In this document: piece after piece, positions 1 through 9,164 of the stretch
Position numbering within the stretch: position 1 is the stretch's first letter
Layout: the number at the start of each line of letters is the position of its first letter
Origin: Aureliella helgolandensis
GTDB lineage: Bacteria > Planctomycetota > Planctomycetia > Pirellulales > Pirellulaceae
Length of the DNA: 64,000 bases
Direction: 5' to 3'
Assembly: GCF_007752135.1 (NCBI RefSeq)
Contig: NZ_CP036298.1
Span: forward strand, 4,650,001 to 4,714,000
Made by a program: the position numbers and the translations under genes
Notes under the pieces: model-generated
The model's database searches: none
Told to the model about the DNA's origin: nothing
What the model saw: the letters and a program-made list of their open reading frames with translations, nothing else

Positions 1-1057
1 CGCGGTACTGCGCCAGAGGGGTGATGGCTTCGTTCGCAATCTTAATCAACTGCTGTAGTGTATTTGTCCCCTCAATGGGAAGTCTGGCCGTGAGCAGCTC
101 GTAGAGTAAGACTCCCAGGCTATAGACATCAGCTGGTGGTCCAATTTCCTCGATTCTGCCTGAGGCTTGCTCAGGAGACATGTAGGCAGGAGTCCCTAGG
201 ATTTGCCCATACCGTGTCAGCCGTGAGTTGTCGCCACTATCGCTCGCCGATAAGGCTAGTCCAAAATCCATTACAATTGGCTCATTGCGTTTATCAATCA
301 TAATGTTCTCAGGCTTCAAGTCGCGGTGCACAATGCCTTGACTGTGAGCCTCGCCAACGGCGATGGCAATTTTGCGGACAAGCCGTATCGCAACTTTGGG
401 ATCATATTGTCTCTTCTGTAGCAAGTATTCGGACAGCGGCTTGCCCTCAACAAATGCCATGACCAAATATGGTAGATTGCCTTCGTCTGAAACTTCATAT
501 ACCGGGCAGATATTGGGATGGTGAATGGCCGCAATTGAGCGGGCTTCCCTAATGAATCTCTGCCGGAGTCGCATGGATGAGCCATGATCAAATCGCGGAA
601 CTTTAATTGCGACCAATCGCTTTAGAAGAGGATCTTCCGCCAGGTAAACAGCTCCCATCCCTCCAGTACCCAACAATTTCAAAAGCTCGTAGCGTCCAAG
701 TTTCTTGGGTACAACAGAAGGTTGCGAAACATCGCCAACCTCGTCTACTGCCAAAGTGCCGGGAGGAATTAACGTACCGGTCTTGTTTGGCGACTTGCGC
801 GCAGGGAAGAAGAATTCTTCAACAGTTGTGCCGCACTCAGGAAATCGTTCACGATATTCACGCAACTCAGGTTTTTCGCCTGCAGACCTTCGCAACTCCA
901 CTTCCAGCTTTAAAAGCTCAATGAGGAGGCTCGGGCGGAGTGAGAGTTGTTGTGATAAAAGGAATTGTTCAATCCTGGGTTTCTTGCCAGCTTGAAATTC
1001 TTGTTCAAACTGTTCCGCTAGTCGGTCAATCAACAATTGATCCTGCAGACTATCCAT
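1..1057 (-). CDS. Serine/threonine protein kinase, 3' end cut by window edge
   Basis: Reading leftwards from an ATG at 1057, the frame stays open to the window edge (about 352 codons). An N-terminal region of about 115 residues, of the kind found in planctomycete kinases that work with ECF sigma factors, precedes a Hanks-type kinase domain. Visible motifs are the glycine loop GTGGMGAVYLAE, the lysine in VAIKVPR, the catalytic loop HRDLKPEN, DFGLA, and the activation-segment end GTPAYMSPEQA. All catalytic residues are present, so an active kinase that phosphorylates Ser/Thr is expected. The C-terminal part, where sensor repeats or a membrane segment would be, lies outside the window. No sigma factor gene is visible directly upstream. 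Confidence 0.9.
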   Translation of the reverse strand, partial: MDSLQDQLLIDRLAEQFEQEFQAGKKPRIEQFLLSQQLSLRPSLLIELLKLEVELRRSAGEKPELREYRERFPECGTTVEEFFFPARKSPNKTGTLIPPGTLAVDEVGDVSQPSVVPKKLGRYELLKLLGTGGMGAVYLAEDPLLKRLVAIKVPRFDHGSSMRLRQRFIREARSIAAIHHPNICPVYEVSDEGNLPYLVMAFVEGKPLSEYLLQKRQYDPKVAIRLVRKIAIAVGEAHSQGIVHRDLKPENIMIDKRNEPIVMDFGLALSASDSGDNSRLTRYGQILGTPAYMSPEQASGRIEEIGPPADVYSLGVLLYELLTARLPIEGTNTLQQLIKIANEAITPLAQYR

Positions 1058-1630
1058 TGATAATTCAACTCTCCGAGACAATTTTCTTTTTCCAGCAGTC
1101 TACCACATCGGAATGGAGAAGGTTGCGTCCCATTGATCGTATCATTCTGAAAGATAGTCTCTCAAAGGGAAGCATCTAGTTTTCGCGAAATCGAAACCGA
1201 GCTGCTACTTCACTACTATTGAAAGACGGAAATCGACTCGCCTTCAGCGACAACTCAACCGCCTCACTGGTCGGCGGTTTCGATCTACGGGCGTTTAATC
1301 GTCTATGAAAATCAGCCGTTCCGCATTGATCTAATGTGACGGCTCATTGCGACTGCACATCGCACAGTTAGCTCACCGACTGGCTGTACCGCTCTAGGCA
1401 GTTTAGTAGAGTTTGAAAAGATATCGCGGGCGTCCCCACTAAGGGTGCGTATCAATGCATGAAACGTCCTCGAGTTTCCCAATGATGGTACTCCATACAT
1501 TGCCTGGACTGCGTCTATGGTAGATCCCAATGGCTTAGTCGGATTGCATTGTGCAGGCATCCAATGGGTCTGTGCAAACACCAATTGGCCATCATTGATT
1601 GCTGACACCATTGTTGACCTTGGTTGCTTC
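1058..1630. other. Intergenic region, no gene supported
   Basis: About 570 bases between two leftward genes. Short frames exist here, including one on the minus strand at 1312-1611, but none shows a recognisable domain or a convincing ribosome binding site. It presumably carries the promoter of the kinase gene on its left. Confidence 0.5.
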
Positions 1631-2356
1631 CTACCAGAAGGGGTGTTCGACGATTGATTTCTTTTCAGGGAGGCCGCCGAAGAGCGTGGCGGTAAGTTCA
1701 ACCATCGCGCATCCGGCAAAGGCCAACGCCACCATGAGCACGATTACTACTGGATACCGGGCCCAATGCGATGATTGCTCTGAACGCACGGTAGAGCCTG
1801 CGCCAGTCACGGTATTCTCACGAAGAACTGGAGTCAGCGCAATTGCAACGATCGATCCATGAACCAGAAATACGTAGAACCCCAACACGACCGAGACGAC
1901 CGGGGTCGTCGCGAACATAGCGACCATCAACAGGAAAACGGCCCCCAACTGCTCAAAGAAAATCCCCTGAAACCCCGTGACGACAAATGCTTCTGCGACA
2001 CTAAACCGAAACCACTGCAGAGCAACCAACCACGCAAACGCCCATCCACCGTAAAACCCCAAACCGATCATCAGATCCGGAATCAGCTGAGGGTGAAACA
2101 GCGCTGGCTGCTCCACGGCTTTTAGATAGTTGTTGGACCACGCAAGAACTTCGGTAGTCATCCCTGCTGCGAGGAATAGAACCACTACCTTGACTGAGCG
2201 ACTTACGGAAACCCGATCATAGAGTCGCCGAAGACGACTGCGAAATATCCAAACCAATCCAAACAGGGAATACAGCAGTGCCATTGTCTCTGGCGGCGAC
2301 GATGCCAGACCGAGAAGCGGGATTGCAAACGACAGGCAAAGCAAAGCTCGCTTCAT
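1631..2356 (-). CDS. Multi-pass membrane protein, unknown function
   Basis: A protein of about 241 residues if translation begins at the ATG at 2356 (MKRALLCLSFAIPLLGLA); an upstream TTG at 2407 would add 17 residues without hydrophobic character. Six or so hydrophobic stretches are visible (for example KVVVLFLAAGM, GGWAFAWLVALQWF, LGAVFLLMVAMFA, VSVVLGFYVFLV, VVIVLMVALAFAG), so it should be an inner-membrane protein. No family motif was recognised. The first segment could be a signal peptide instead of a membrane helix. It stands alone, with long gaps on both sides. Confidence 0.65.
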   Translation of the reverse strand: MKRALLCLSFAIPLLGLASSPPETMALLYSLFGLVWIFRSRLRRLYDRVSVSRSVKVVVLFLAAGMTTEVLAWSNNYLKAVEQPALFHPQLIPDLMIGLGFYGGWAFAWLVALQWFRFSVAEAFVVTGFQGIFFEQLGAVFLLMVAMFATTPVVSVVLGFYVFLVHGSIVAIALTPVLRENTVTGAGSTVRSEQSSHWARYPVVIVLMVALAFAGCAMVELTATLFGGLPEKKSIVEHPFW

Positions 2357-2735
2357 CAGTGTGTCCGTTCCGACTATGATTTCACTGCGACTTGTGATGC
2401 CGGACAAGAATCGGTGAGCTTATATTTGGAGCCCCCCGATAGACTCTTCTTAACCTAGCTGGTAGCCATTCGCTGATGCCCCTTATTTATTGAAAGTCGC
2501 GCTCGACTTTTCAGCGCCGAAAACAATTGGAACACCAATCGCTACCGTCACAAGCGGGCACACTAATGATTTGCGGAGGCGTGCACAAGCACCTGGAAAA
2601 CGACAACACCTGGAAAACGACAATGTCTCCGGCTTGCCCAGGGGGGATGATCGGCACTTGGTATCACTGCAGGCTCACACAATCCGCGGTTATCAGGTCT
2701 GCTCGGGCAAGAGGTCAGCCTCTCACTCACCTGAG
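2357..2735. repeat. Gap with a 17-bp tandem duplication at 2591-2624
   Basis: No gene is supported here. A 17-base unit (ACCTGGAAAACGACAAC) occurs twice in a row at 2591-2607 and 2608-2624 with one difference. It may be simple slippage. The rest shows nothing clear; it lies between the ends of two leftward genes. Confidence 0.5.
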
Positions 2736-4175
2736 CTAGGAAAGAATCTCTTGGATTACGTCGCCGGCCACGTCGGTTAGTCGGTAACTGCGGCCGTTGT
2801 GGAAGTACGTTAGTCGCTCGTGGTCTAGGCCAAGTAGGTGAAGAATGGTGGCGTGCAGATCGTTTACGCTGACCGGGTTCTCAACGGCCTCATAGCCGAT
2901 CTCATCCGTCTCACCGTAACTGACTCCACCCTTAATGCCCGCACCGGCCATCCATTGCATAAACCCTTTCGGATTGTGATCGCGTCCCTTTCCGTTTTGC
3001 GAAATCGGCATGCGGCCAAACTCACCACCCCAGATCACCAGTGTAGAGTCTAGCAGTCCGCGGGCTTCTAAATCGCTCAACAGGCCAGCTACAGGAACAT
3101 CAGTAGCCGCACAATGATGCGTGTGATTCTCCTCAAGATTGTCGTGCGCGTCCCACTCACCGTCACTGTAGACCTGCACAAACCGAACACCACTTTCGAC
3201 GAGTCTCCTGGCCATCAAGCACTTCGATCCAAACGACTTGGACCTTGGATTGTCGATACCGTAAAGCTCCTGGGTTGACTGCGTCTCTCGCGAAAGATCC
3301 ACGACTTCGGTAGCCTCCTTCTGCATGCGAAAGGCCAACTCAAAGGATTGCATTCGGTTTGCAAACTCAGCATCGCGCGTGTGCAGCCGCATGTGCTCAT
3401 CGTTCAGCTTCGCCATCAAGTCGAGTTGCGCACGTTGGTCTTGCTTGGTGATCGTCGGTTGTCGACTGAGATTGAGAATCGGAGCCCCCTGTGAGCGAAA
3501 CAGAGTTCCTTGGAACGTCGAAGGCAGAAAACCAGCACCCCAATTGTGCGGCCCCCCCTTGGCCCCCTGGGTGTTGCCCATCACCACGTAGCCAGGCAAA
3601 TTTTGGTTCTCACTGCCCAGGCCGTAAGTCACCCAAGCGCCCGCGGTGGGAAACCCAGGGCGAGGCAGTCCGCTGTTGATTTGGTAGATCGCCGGTACGT
3701 GGTCATTCGATTCGCTGTAGCACGATTTGATGAATGCCATTTTGTCGACATGCTTGGCGACGTTGGTGTACTTGTCGCAAACCCACTGTCCGCATTCACC
3801 ATATTGCTTGAACGAAAACGGTGATTTCATCAATGGTCCAGGATTGCCAAAGAAAGCCTGGATGTCGGTAGTGTCGCCATCCCGCTTGTCGAGCTCCGGC
3901 TTGCGGTCGAACATATCGACCGCGCTAGGGGCACCTTCCATGAATAGCCAGATTACCGACTTTGCTTTGGCGACAAAGTGTCCAGGCCGCGGAAGCAGAG
4001 AGGTCACGGGATCGGAGGAACTGTCCGATTGTGGTGCGCCCAGCAGATTTTGCTCGGCCATCAGGTTGGCAAGACCAATCGTGCCGGCTCCGGCACCAGC
4101 TCGGCAGAGCCACTCTCGACGACTGAGCATGTTGGCAACGCGACCGCAGGGAAACAACTGTGAATTTTCAGTCAT
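2736..4175 (-). CDS. DUF1501 family protein, Tat-type signal
   Basis: About 479 residues from the ATG at 4175; another ATG at 4208 would overlap the upstream gene. The N-terminus MLSRREWLCRAGAGAGTIGLA matches a twin-arginine (Tat) leader, so the folded protein is probably exported. The body matches the DUF1501 family, distantly related to sulfatases/alkaline phosphatases and very abundant in planctomycetes: RHLVFLF-like opening (SVIWLFMEGAPSAVDMFD), FIKSCYSESNDHVPAIYQINSG, VIWGGEFGRMP and GRDHNPKGFMQWMAG. Its substrate is unknown. It follows the DUF1549/DUF1553 cytochrome by 10 bases, the standard planctomycete pairing, so the two should be co-transcribed and work together outside the cytoplasm. 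Confidence 0.92.
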   Translation of the reverse strand: MTENSQLFPCGRVANMLSRREWLCRAGAGAGTIGLANLMAEQNLLGAPQSDSSSDPVTSLLPRPGHFVAKAKSVIWLFMEGAPSAVDMFDRKPELDKRDGDTTDIQAFFGNPGPLMKSPFSFKQYGECGQWVCDKYTNVAKHVDKMAFIKSCYSESNDHVPAIYQINSGLPRPGFPTAGAWVTYGLGSENQNLPGYVVMGNTQGAKGGPHNWGAGFLPSTFQGTLFRSQGAPILNLSRQPTITKQDQRAQLDLMAKLNDEHMRLHTRDAEFANRMQSFELAFRMQKEATEVVDLSRETQSTQELYGIDNPRSKSFGSKCLMARRLVESGVRFVQVYSDGEWDAHDNLEENHTHHCAATDVPVAGLLSDLEARGLLDSTLVIWGGEFGRMPISQNGKGRDHNPKGFMQWMAGAGIKGGVSYGETDEIGYEAVENPVSVNDLHATILHLLGLDHERLTYFHNGRSYRLTDVAGDVIQEILS

Positions 4176-4185
4176 GACAGCTAAC

Positions 4186-6558
4186 TCAATTGACGTAGAT
4201 GAATTCATTTAAACCGAACAACGTCTGACAAAAATCGGTCAGCGCTTCGATGCGTGGAGCTTCTTCTGCGCGCTTGGTGCGTGCTTCGGTCTGGGATTCG
4301 ATAAATTGGATCGAGGTTTCTATTTCTCGGTCTGTCGGCACGCGTGTGAAGGAGGTTCGAAACGCATCTTCAATCAGCGGCTTGAGGTCGAAATCCATCG
4401 AATCCGACTCTCCGGCTTGCCGTTGAACCAGCAACTCCGCAAAGTCATGAGCCACAGAGCGAACAAAGAGATCGTTCAGAATCACCATGGCTTGGGGGGC
4501 CACGGTTGTGTTTTGCCTACGCGCACAACTGGTCATTAGATCCGGGCGGTCAAACGCCTGAAACATCGGATAAGGAATGAGACGTTTATGAAACATGTAG
4601 ACGCTGCGCCGCCGGGTGGACGCGTCATCTTTCGCGTCTTTGGGATAGCCCTCGCCTTGAATGTTTCGGGCGAGGTTGGCCTCAGGGGAGATGTAGGGTT
4701 TAAATCCAGGCCCACCGGCTTCCAGGTTCAGCGTCTCGCTAACCGCCAGCATCGCGTCCCGCATAGCTTCGGCTTCGAGGCGTAGCGGAGTCATTCGCCA
4801 AAGCAAATTGTTGCCTGGATCGATCTCCGCGCCCCGTTGGTCGGCTGCACCTCGCGTGCTGGCCTGCTGCCATACGGCGCTGGTTAGTATCATTCGATGC
4901 AGCGCTTTGATTTCCCAACCTCCGTCGACGAACTCGTTGGTCAAGTATTCGAGTAACTCTGGATGCGACGGCGCGTCGCCATTGACGCCAAAGTCGCTGG
5001 TCGTCTGCACGAGGCCTTTGCCAAAGTGATGGTCCCAGACGCGGTTGACAAGGACTCGAGCCAGCAGCGCTCCGCCGCCTTGTTGCGTGTCTGTAATCCA
5101 ATCGGCCAGGGCGCGACGCTGTAAAGTGCTTTTCGCCTCTCCAAACTCACCATAAGCTTGTTTGGCCTTCTGCCAGTAGTCAGTGGCTTCGACACCATCG
5201 GAGGACAGCATCGCAGGAAACCCAATATCAACTTCGATTTCTCGATCGTAGAAGTCGCTCCGTCGAAACAACCAAGTGGTCCGACGCTGGTCGTCAAAGT
5301 CCTGAAAAAAGAAGCCGTCTTTGCCACTGGGCAACTTCGCTGTCACGCGATCACCGCTGTGAAAGACGCCCATCAATTGGTAATATTCTTTCGCCGAAAA
5401 TGCATCGTATTTATGATCGTGACAGCGAGCGCAGGCCACCGTAATTCCCAAGAGTCCGGACCCCAACGTTGAGATCACGTCGTCCATCTCATTGTAACGA
5501 TTCGCTAGTCGTTCGCTTTCGAGGAACGAATCAGGCAACTTGAAGGCTGGGCCAGCGGTCAGAAAGCCAGTGGCTGAAACCGCGGCGTCTTTGTTTGGTT
5601 CAAATTCGTCACCGGCAATTTGCCAGCGCACAAATTGGTCGTACGGCATGTTGCCGTTAAACGCTTCGATCACAAAATCGCGATAGTGATACGCGTGCGG
5701 ACGGTCCATATCCGCTTCTTGTCCATCGCTGTCGGCATAACGGGCCACGTCCAGCCAATGCCTCCCCCAACGCTCACCATAACGCGGTGAGTCCAAGAGT
5801 TGGTCCACAAGAGTCCGCACGGCCAAGTCGGGATCCTTCGAATGCGCACTTACAAATTGCTGGGTCTGTTCTAGAGTAGGTGGCAACCCCGTCAGATCGA
5901 AATACAGTCGTCGCACCAACGTGTCGGCATCAGCAGGCTGCGATGGCCGGAGCCCAACCTCAACCAGTCGCTGTAGCACAAATCGGTCAACGGCTCCTTT
6001 CGACCAATTGTCAGTGGACTGACGCGAAGGCGCCGCTGGCTTTTCGAGTCGTTGAAAGGCCCAGTGCGATTTGGCTTGATCCAACTTTGGATCAAAGACG
6101 TCCGCCTCTTCGGGCCACGCCGCCCCTTGATCAATCCAGGCTCGGAGTAGGCTGACTTGAAGTTCGGTAAGCGGCTGATTTCCATCGGGCGGCATCAAAG
6201 GGTCGCCGTCCCCCCCGGATACGGCTTGAATGAGCAAGCTCTCTTCGCTCTTACCGGCGAGAATTGCCGCATCACTGTCGCCTCCTCGAAACGCTTTGGC
6301 TTTGATCGCCAGATTCAAGCCGCCCTCTTCGGTGGTCCCTGCGTGACACTCGTAACAATTGTCCCGCAAGATCGGTTGGATATCGCGCTGGAAGTCTATC
6401 GTCTCAGCACGTGCACTCTCGGATTGCGTGCTCGAAGCACCCTTTTCAGCAGTTGATTCTGGATGCTGCGCGAACGCAAAGCTGTTCAACAATCCAAGGC
6501 AGATGGCCATGAACGTGGAGCGACGATCAAACGGAGAAGTCAAAGAAAGGACCTTCAT
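4186..6558 (-). CDS. Planctomycete cytochrome C / DUF1549-DUF1553 protein
   Basis: About 790 residues from the ATG at 6558; an ATG at 6603 gives 805. A signal peptide (FMAICLGLLNSFAFA) is followed by a PSCyt1 cytochrome domain with the haem-binding motif CYECH near residue 80, then DUF1549 (including CARCHDHKYDAF, a second CxxCH) and DUF1553 near the C-terminus (YPMFQAFDRPD, QALVILND-like segment). The family is nearly restricted to Planctomycetes and relatives and is believed to be periplasmic or membrane-associated, with an unknown redox role, often in polysaccharide-rich growth conditions. It is the first gene of a two-gene unit with the DUF1501 gene. The start is uncertain because neither ATG has a clear ribosome binding site. 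Confidence 0.92.
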   Translation of the reverse strand: MKVLSLTSPFDRRSTFMAICLGLLNSFAFAQHPESTAEKGASSTQSESARAETIDFQRDIQPILRDNCYECHAGTTEEGGLNLAIKAKAFRGGDSDAAILAGKSEESLLIQAVSGGDGDPLMPPDGNQPLTELQVSLLRAWIDQGAAWPEEADVFDPKLDQAKSHWAFQRLEKPAAPSRQSTDNWSKGAVDRFVLQRLVEVGLRPSQPADADTLVRRLYFDLTGLPPTLEQTQQFVSAHSKDPDLAVRTLVDQLLDSPRYGERWGRHWLDVARYADSDGQEADMDRPHAYHYRDFVIEAFNGNMPYDQFVRWQIAGDEFEPNKDAAVSATGFLTAGPAFKLPDSFLESERLANRYNEMDDVISTLGSGLLGITVACARCHDHKYDAFSAKEYYQLMGVFHSGDRVTAKLPSGKDGFFFQDFDDQRRTTWLFRRSDFYDREIEVDIGFPAMLSSDGVEATDYWQKAKQAYGEFGEAKSTLQRRALADWITDTQQGGGALLARVLVNRVWDHHFGKGLVQTTSDFGVNGDAPSHPELLEYLTNEFVDGGWEIKALHRMILTSAVWQQASTRGAADQRGAEIDPGNNLLWRMTPLRLEAEAMRDAMLAVSETLNLEAGGPGFKPYISPEANLARNIQGEGYPKDAKDDASTRRRSVYMFHKRLIPYPMFQAFDRPDLMTSCARRQNTTVAPQAMVILNDLFVRSVAHDFAELLVQRQAGESDSMDFDLKPLIEDAFRTSFTRVPTDREIETSIQFIESQTEARTKRAEEAPRIEALTDFCQTLFGLNEFIYVN

Positions 6559-6770
6559 GCTTACTCGCTGAGAGGGGAAGGCGGGCGGGAGACCCAAAAA
6601 CATCGCGATTCAACGCACAAAGCACCGCGATGAACAGAACCACAAACGGATCCTATCGTCACTGATGATAACTTTACCAAGTTGACTGTTTTGGGCAGGA
6701 TGCCAACTACCGGCTTCCTGCCCAGTCGTGGTTGTGACCATTACAATATAAGTGCACTGGGACGCACAGC

Positions 6771-6790
6771 AATTCGCAAATGCGCAAATT
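6771..6790. promoter_or_regulatory. Imperfect palindrome rich in TGCGCA, after the regulator gene
   Basis: The 20 bases AATTCGCAAATGCGCAAATT match their own reverse complement at 14 of 20 positions. They sit 27 bases beyond the stop of the AraC/XylR-like gene. They share the TGCGCA and AATT elements with the stronger palindromes in front of that gene at 8027-8050, so they could be an auxiliary site for the same regulator. This is inference. Confidence 0.3.
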
Positions 6791-6816
6791 GCTTTCGATT
6801 TTTCGCCAGCGTTAGC

Positions 6817-7974
6817 TTAAGTTGCTCGGTTTCGCCGTCGATATTCACCCGGTGCGACGCCAAAATGCTGGCAAAAAGCTTGCGACAGCGAGGCGCTCGT
6901 AGCAAAGCCAGCTTCCGCTGCGATCGTTGCCACGGGTTTGTCAGAATCAAGCAGCAGGCGACCGACATGAGCCATGCGAACGCGACGGATCTCTTCGGCC
7001 GGGCTACGATTGAGTTCCGCGCGGAAACGCTGCTCCAATCTTCTCCGGGAAATCGGAAACCGCTTTAGCAAGTCAGCGACACTAATGCCGAAAGGGGCTC
7101 TATCGCGAATGTACCGTAAAACATCTGCGACCTCGTCGTCCGACATTGCTAGAATATCAGTCGAATGCCGGGCCCGCACTCGCAGCGGCGGGATAAGTGT
7201 TGCCAAGTTCGCCGCGGCCCCTCCATTCATCATCCGCTCCAATATCTGCGCGGCCGTCTCACCAATCCGATGACTTGCCAATTCGACCGCCGAAATCTGA
7301 GGGGATGCCACCTTGCAAAGCAATTCATCGTCGTCTCCGGACAGCACAGCCACTTCATCTGGAATACGAATCGATTCAACCGAACAGATCTCAACAAGTT
7401 GCCTAGCGGGATACGGATCAGCTGCGAAGATTCCTAACGGACGTGGAAGCGTCGCCAGCCAACGACACACATTTGAGTAATTCGTCAACCAACCAGCAGC
7501 GTCATCGCGAGTCGCTTCGTACATCGCGCATTTGTACCCACCGTCCGTCACAGCGTCTGCGAAAGCCGTAGACCGCACGTCCGAATAACGGCCGATCGGC
7601 GGCGCATAACATGCAAAGTGAGTGAGACCTCGATCGCGAAGATGCTCAAACGCCATTTTCGCACGAGCTGCGTCATCGGTTGCAACTCGCGCCAACCAGT
7701 CATACTTGGGCACCATGGTGCCGACATCAACCACTGGCAGGTTTAGGCTCTTTACATGACGGACCGAAGAAGTGGTTCGCAACGAAGCGATGATGCCGTC
7801 CCCATTCCAGACCTTTGGCAATCGCAAGCGTCCTTGCGAGTCGCGCGGCGCGATAAGAACAGTCCAACCACTTGAACGACCAAATCGACAAACGGCCTCA
7901 ACGATATTTCGGCCCCAGGAATCGTCGGTCTCCACAAGAATGCAAACATGTTGGGGGCGTTTGTTGGGTGGCAC
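6817..7974 (-). CDS. AraC/XylR-like transcriptional regulator with sugar-binding domain
   Basis: From a GTG at 7974 the protein has 385 residues, the usual XylR length; the frame stays open to 8241, but the extra 89 residues cover the divergent promoter region and match nothing. The first 270 residues form a periplasmic-binding-protein-like ligand domain (HVCILVETDDSWGRNIVEAV at the start; RDRGLTHFACYAPP; GIFAADPYPARQLVEIC; IPDEVAVLSGDDDELLC). The last 100 form an AraC-type double helix-turn-helix (VRMAHVGRLLLDSDKPVATIAAEAGF, FCQHFGVAPGEYRR). Divergent placement beside the threonate operon suggests that it senses a four-carbon acid sugar and controls that operon. The ligand is inferred, not shown. 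Confidence 0.85.
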   Translation of the reverse strand: MPPNKRPQHVCILVETDDSWGRNIVEAVCRFGRSSGWTVLIAPRDSQGRLRLPKVWNGDGIIASLRTTSSVRHVKSLNLPVVDVGTMVPKYDWLARVATDDAARAKMAFEHLRDRGLTHFACYAPPIGRYSDVRSTAFADAVTDGGYKCAMYEATRDDAAGWLTNYSNVCRWLATLPRPLGIFAADPYPARQLVEICSVESIRIPDEVAVLSGDDDELLCKVASPQISAVELASHRIGETAAQILERMMNGGAAANLATLIPPLRVRARHSTDILAMSDDEVADVLRYIRDRAPFGISVADLLKRFPISRRRLEQRFRAELNRSPAEEIRRVRMAHVGRLLLDSDKPVATIAAEAGFATSASLSQAFCQHFGVAPGEYRRRNRAT

Positions 7975-8026
7975 TGAGCATGGTCCCAGGGGACGTTCCA
8001 AGGAAAGTTTCGCAATGCGCAGTATA

Positions 8027-8050
8027 GCAATTAAATTGCGCAGCTGCGCA
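8027..8050. promoter_or_regulatory. Double palindrome in the divergent promoter region (candidate operator)
   Basis: Two palindromes overlap: GCAATT-A-AATTGC at 8027-8039 (6-base perfect arms) and the perfect 14-base palindrome TGCGCAGCTGCGCA at 8037-8050. They lie between the regulator start (7974) and ltnD (8265), just upstream of TACAAT (8073-8078), a candidate -10 box for the rightward operon. The position fits an activator or repressor site for the AraC/XylR-like protein. No good -35 box was found, which would suit activator-dependent transcription. Confidence 0.45.
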
Positions 8051-8264
8051 GGCACGGCTGAATCATCTCGTGTACAATTCAGCGAAAATCGCCTGCTCAG
8101 CAATACCCGCTGAACAGCGCAGCGAACGAGATCAAAACCGCAAGCATTCAACGAGGTGATCGGCTGATCTAATGGGGGACACCCGACCTGCACATTCATC
8201 CACCGCATGGCGTCCAGATCCATGAACCGAACCACCGTCAAGTATCGCCGTTAGGAGGGCGCCA

Positions 8265-9164
8265 ATGACAAATAGTGCACAGATTGCTGTGATTGGATTG
8301 GGGGCGATGGGCTATGGCATGGCCTCTTCTTGCCTACGAGCTGGGAACAAGGTGTGGGGCGCAGATATTGCGACTGCACCGGTAGAGCGATTCCGTGCCG
8401 AGGGTGGCCAACCCGGCAACGTCGCGGACGTGGCAGCGCGACTCGACATCGTGGTTGTTTCAGTCCTGAACGCAGACCAGACAGCGGCGGTACTGTTCGG
8501 CCCCAAGGGAGTCGCCCCCTTGCTGAGAAAAGGGGCGGCGATCGTGGCTTGCGCAACGGTCTCTCCCGATTTTGCTCGAGAGATGGCGCGCAAGTGCGAT
8601 GAATACGGTTTGCATTACCTGGATGCCCCGATCTCTGGCGGGGCTGCTAAAGCCGCCAGCGGGCAACTTTCGATTATGGCCGCCGGCTTGGAGGCGGCTT
8701 TCGATGCGTCGGCACCCGCTCTGGATGCGATGGCGGCCACGGTGTTCCGACTGGGAGACGTGGGCGCTGGATCGGCCATGAAAGCGGTCAATCAACTACT
8801 GGCTGGGGTGCATATTGCAGCCATGGCCGAAGCGTTGACCTTTGGCATGACTCAGGGGGTATCGCCGGACAAGTTTCTGGAGGTGATTCCCCAATGTGCC
8901 GGCACCAGTTGGATGCTGGAAAACCGGGCCCCCCACATCGCCGCCGGAGATTACACCCCATTAAGCCAGGTGAATATCTGGCCCAAAGACCTGGGCATTG
9001 TTCTCGACATCGCACGCGAGGCAAAATTTAGCGCTCCACTGACGGCTGCAGCGTTGCAACAATTTCTGGCTGCCGCGGGTATGGGACTAGGAGGGCAGGA
9101 TGATGCAGCCATCGCCAAGGTCTATGCTCGTAACGCCGGGCTGACCCTACCGGGGGATGTGTGA
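8265..9164 (+). CDS. ltnD: L-threonate dehydrogenase-like 3-hydroxyacid dehydrogenase
   Basis: A 299-residue beta-hydroxyacid dehydrogenase with an ATG preceded by a strong TAGGAGG site. The N-terminus carries the NAD-binding fold (IGLGAMGYGMASSCLRAG), followed by the family signatures DAPISGGAAKAASGQL and GAGSAMKAVNQLL, which holds the catalytic Lys. LtnD oxidises L-threonate to 2-oxotetronate (2-dehydro-L-erythronate) with NAD+ in the cytoplasm. The assignment within this broad family comes from the three following genes, which encode the rest of the threonate pathway. First gene of the operon; its TGA overlaps the start of the kinase gene. Confidence 0.88.
   Translation: MTNSAQIAVIGLGAMGYGMASSCLRAGNKVWGADIATAPVERFRAEGGQPGNVADVAARLDIVVVSVLNADQTAAVLFGPKGVAPLLRKGAAIVACATVSPDFAREMARKCDEYGLHYLDAPISGGAAKAASGQLSIMAAGLEAAFDASAPALDAMAATVFRLGDVGAGSAMKAVNQLLAGVHIAAMAEALTFGMTQGVSPDKFLEVIPQCAGTSWMLENRAPHIAAGDYTPLSQVNIWPKDLGIVLDIAREAKFSAPLTAAALQQFLAAAGMGLGGQDDAAIAKVYARNAGLTLPGDV

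Noticed and set aside
1312-1611. 99-codon minus-strand frame downstream of the membrane protein
   Set aside because: No motif, no clear ribosome binding site, and amino-acid composition does not resemble a folded protein; kept as gap.
7975-8241. 89-residue N-terminal extension of the AraC/XylR-like regulator
   Set aside because: It crosses the palindromic promoter region and matches nothing; the GTG at 7974 gives a normal family length.
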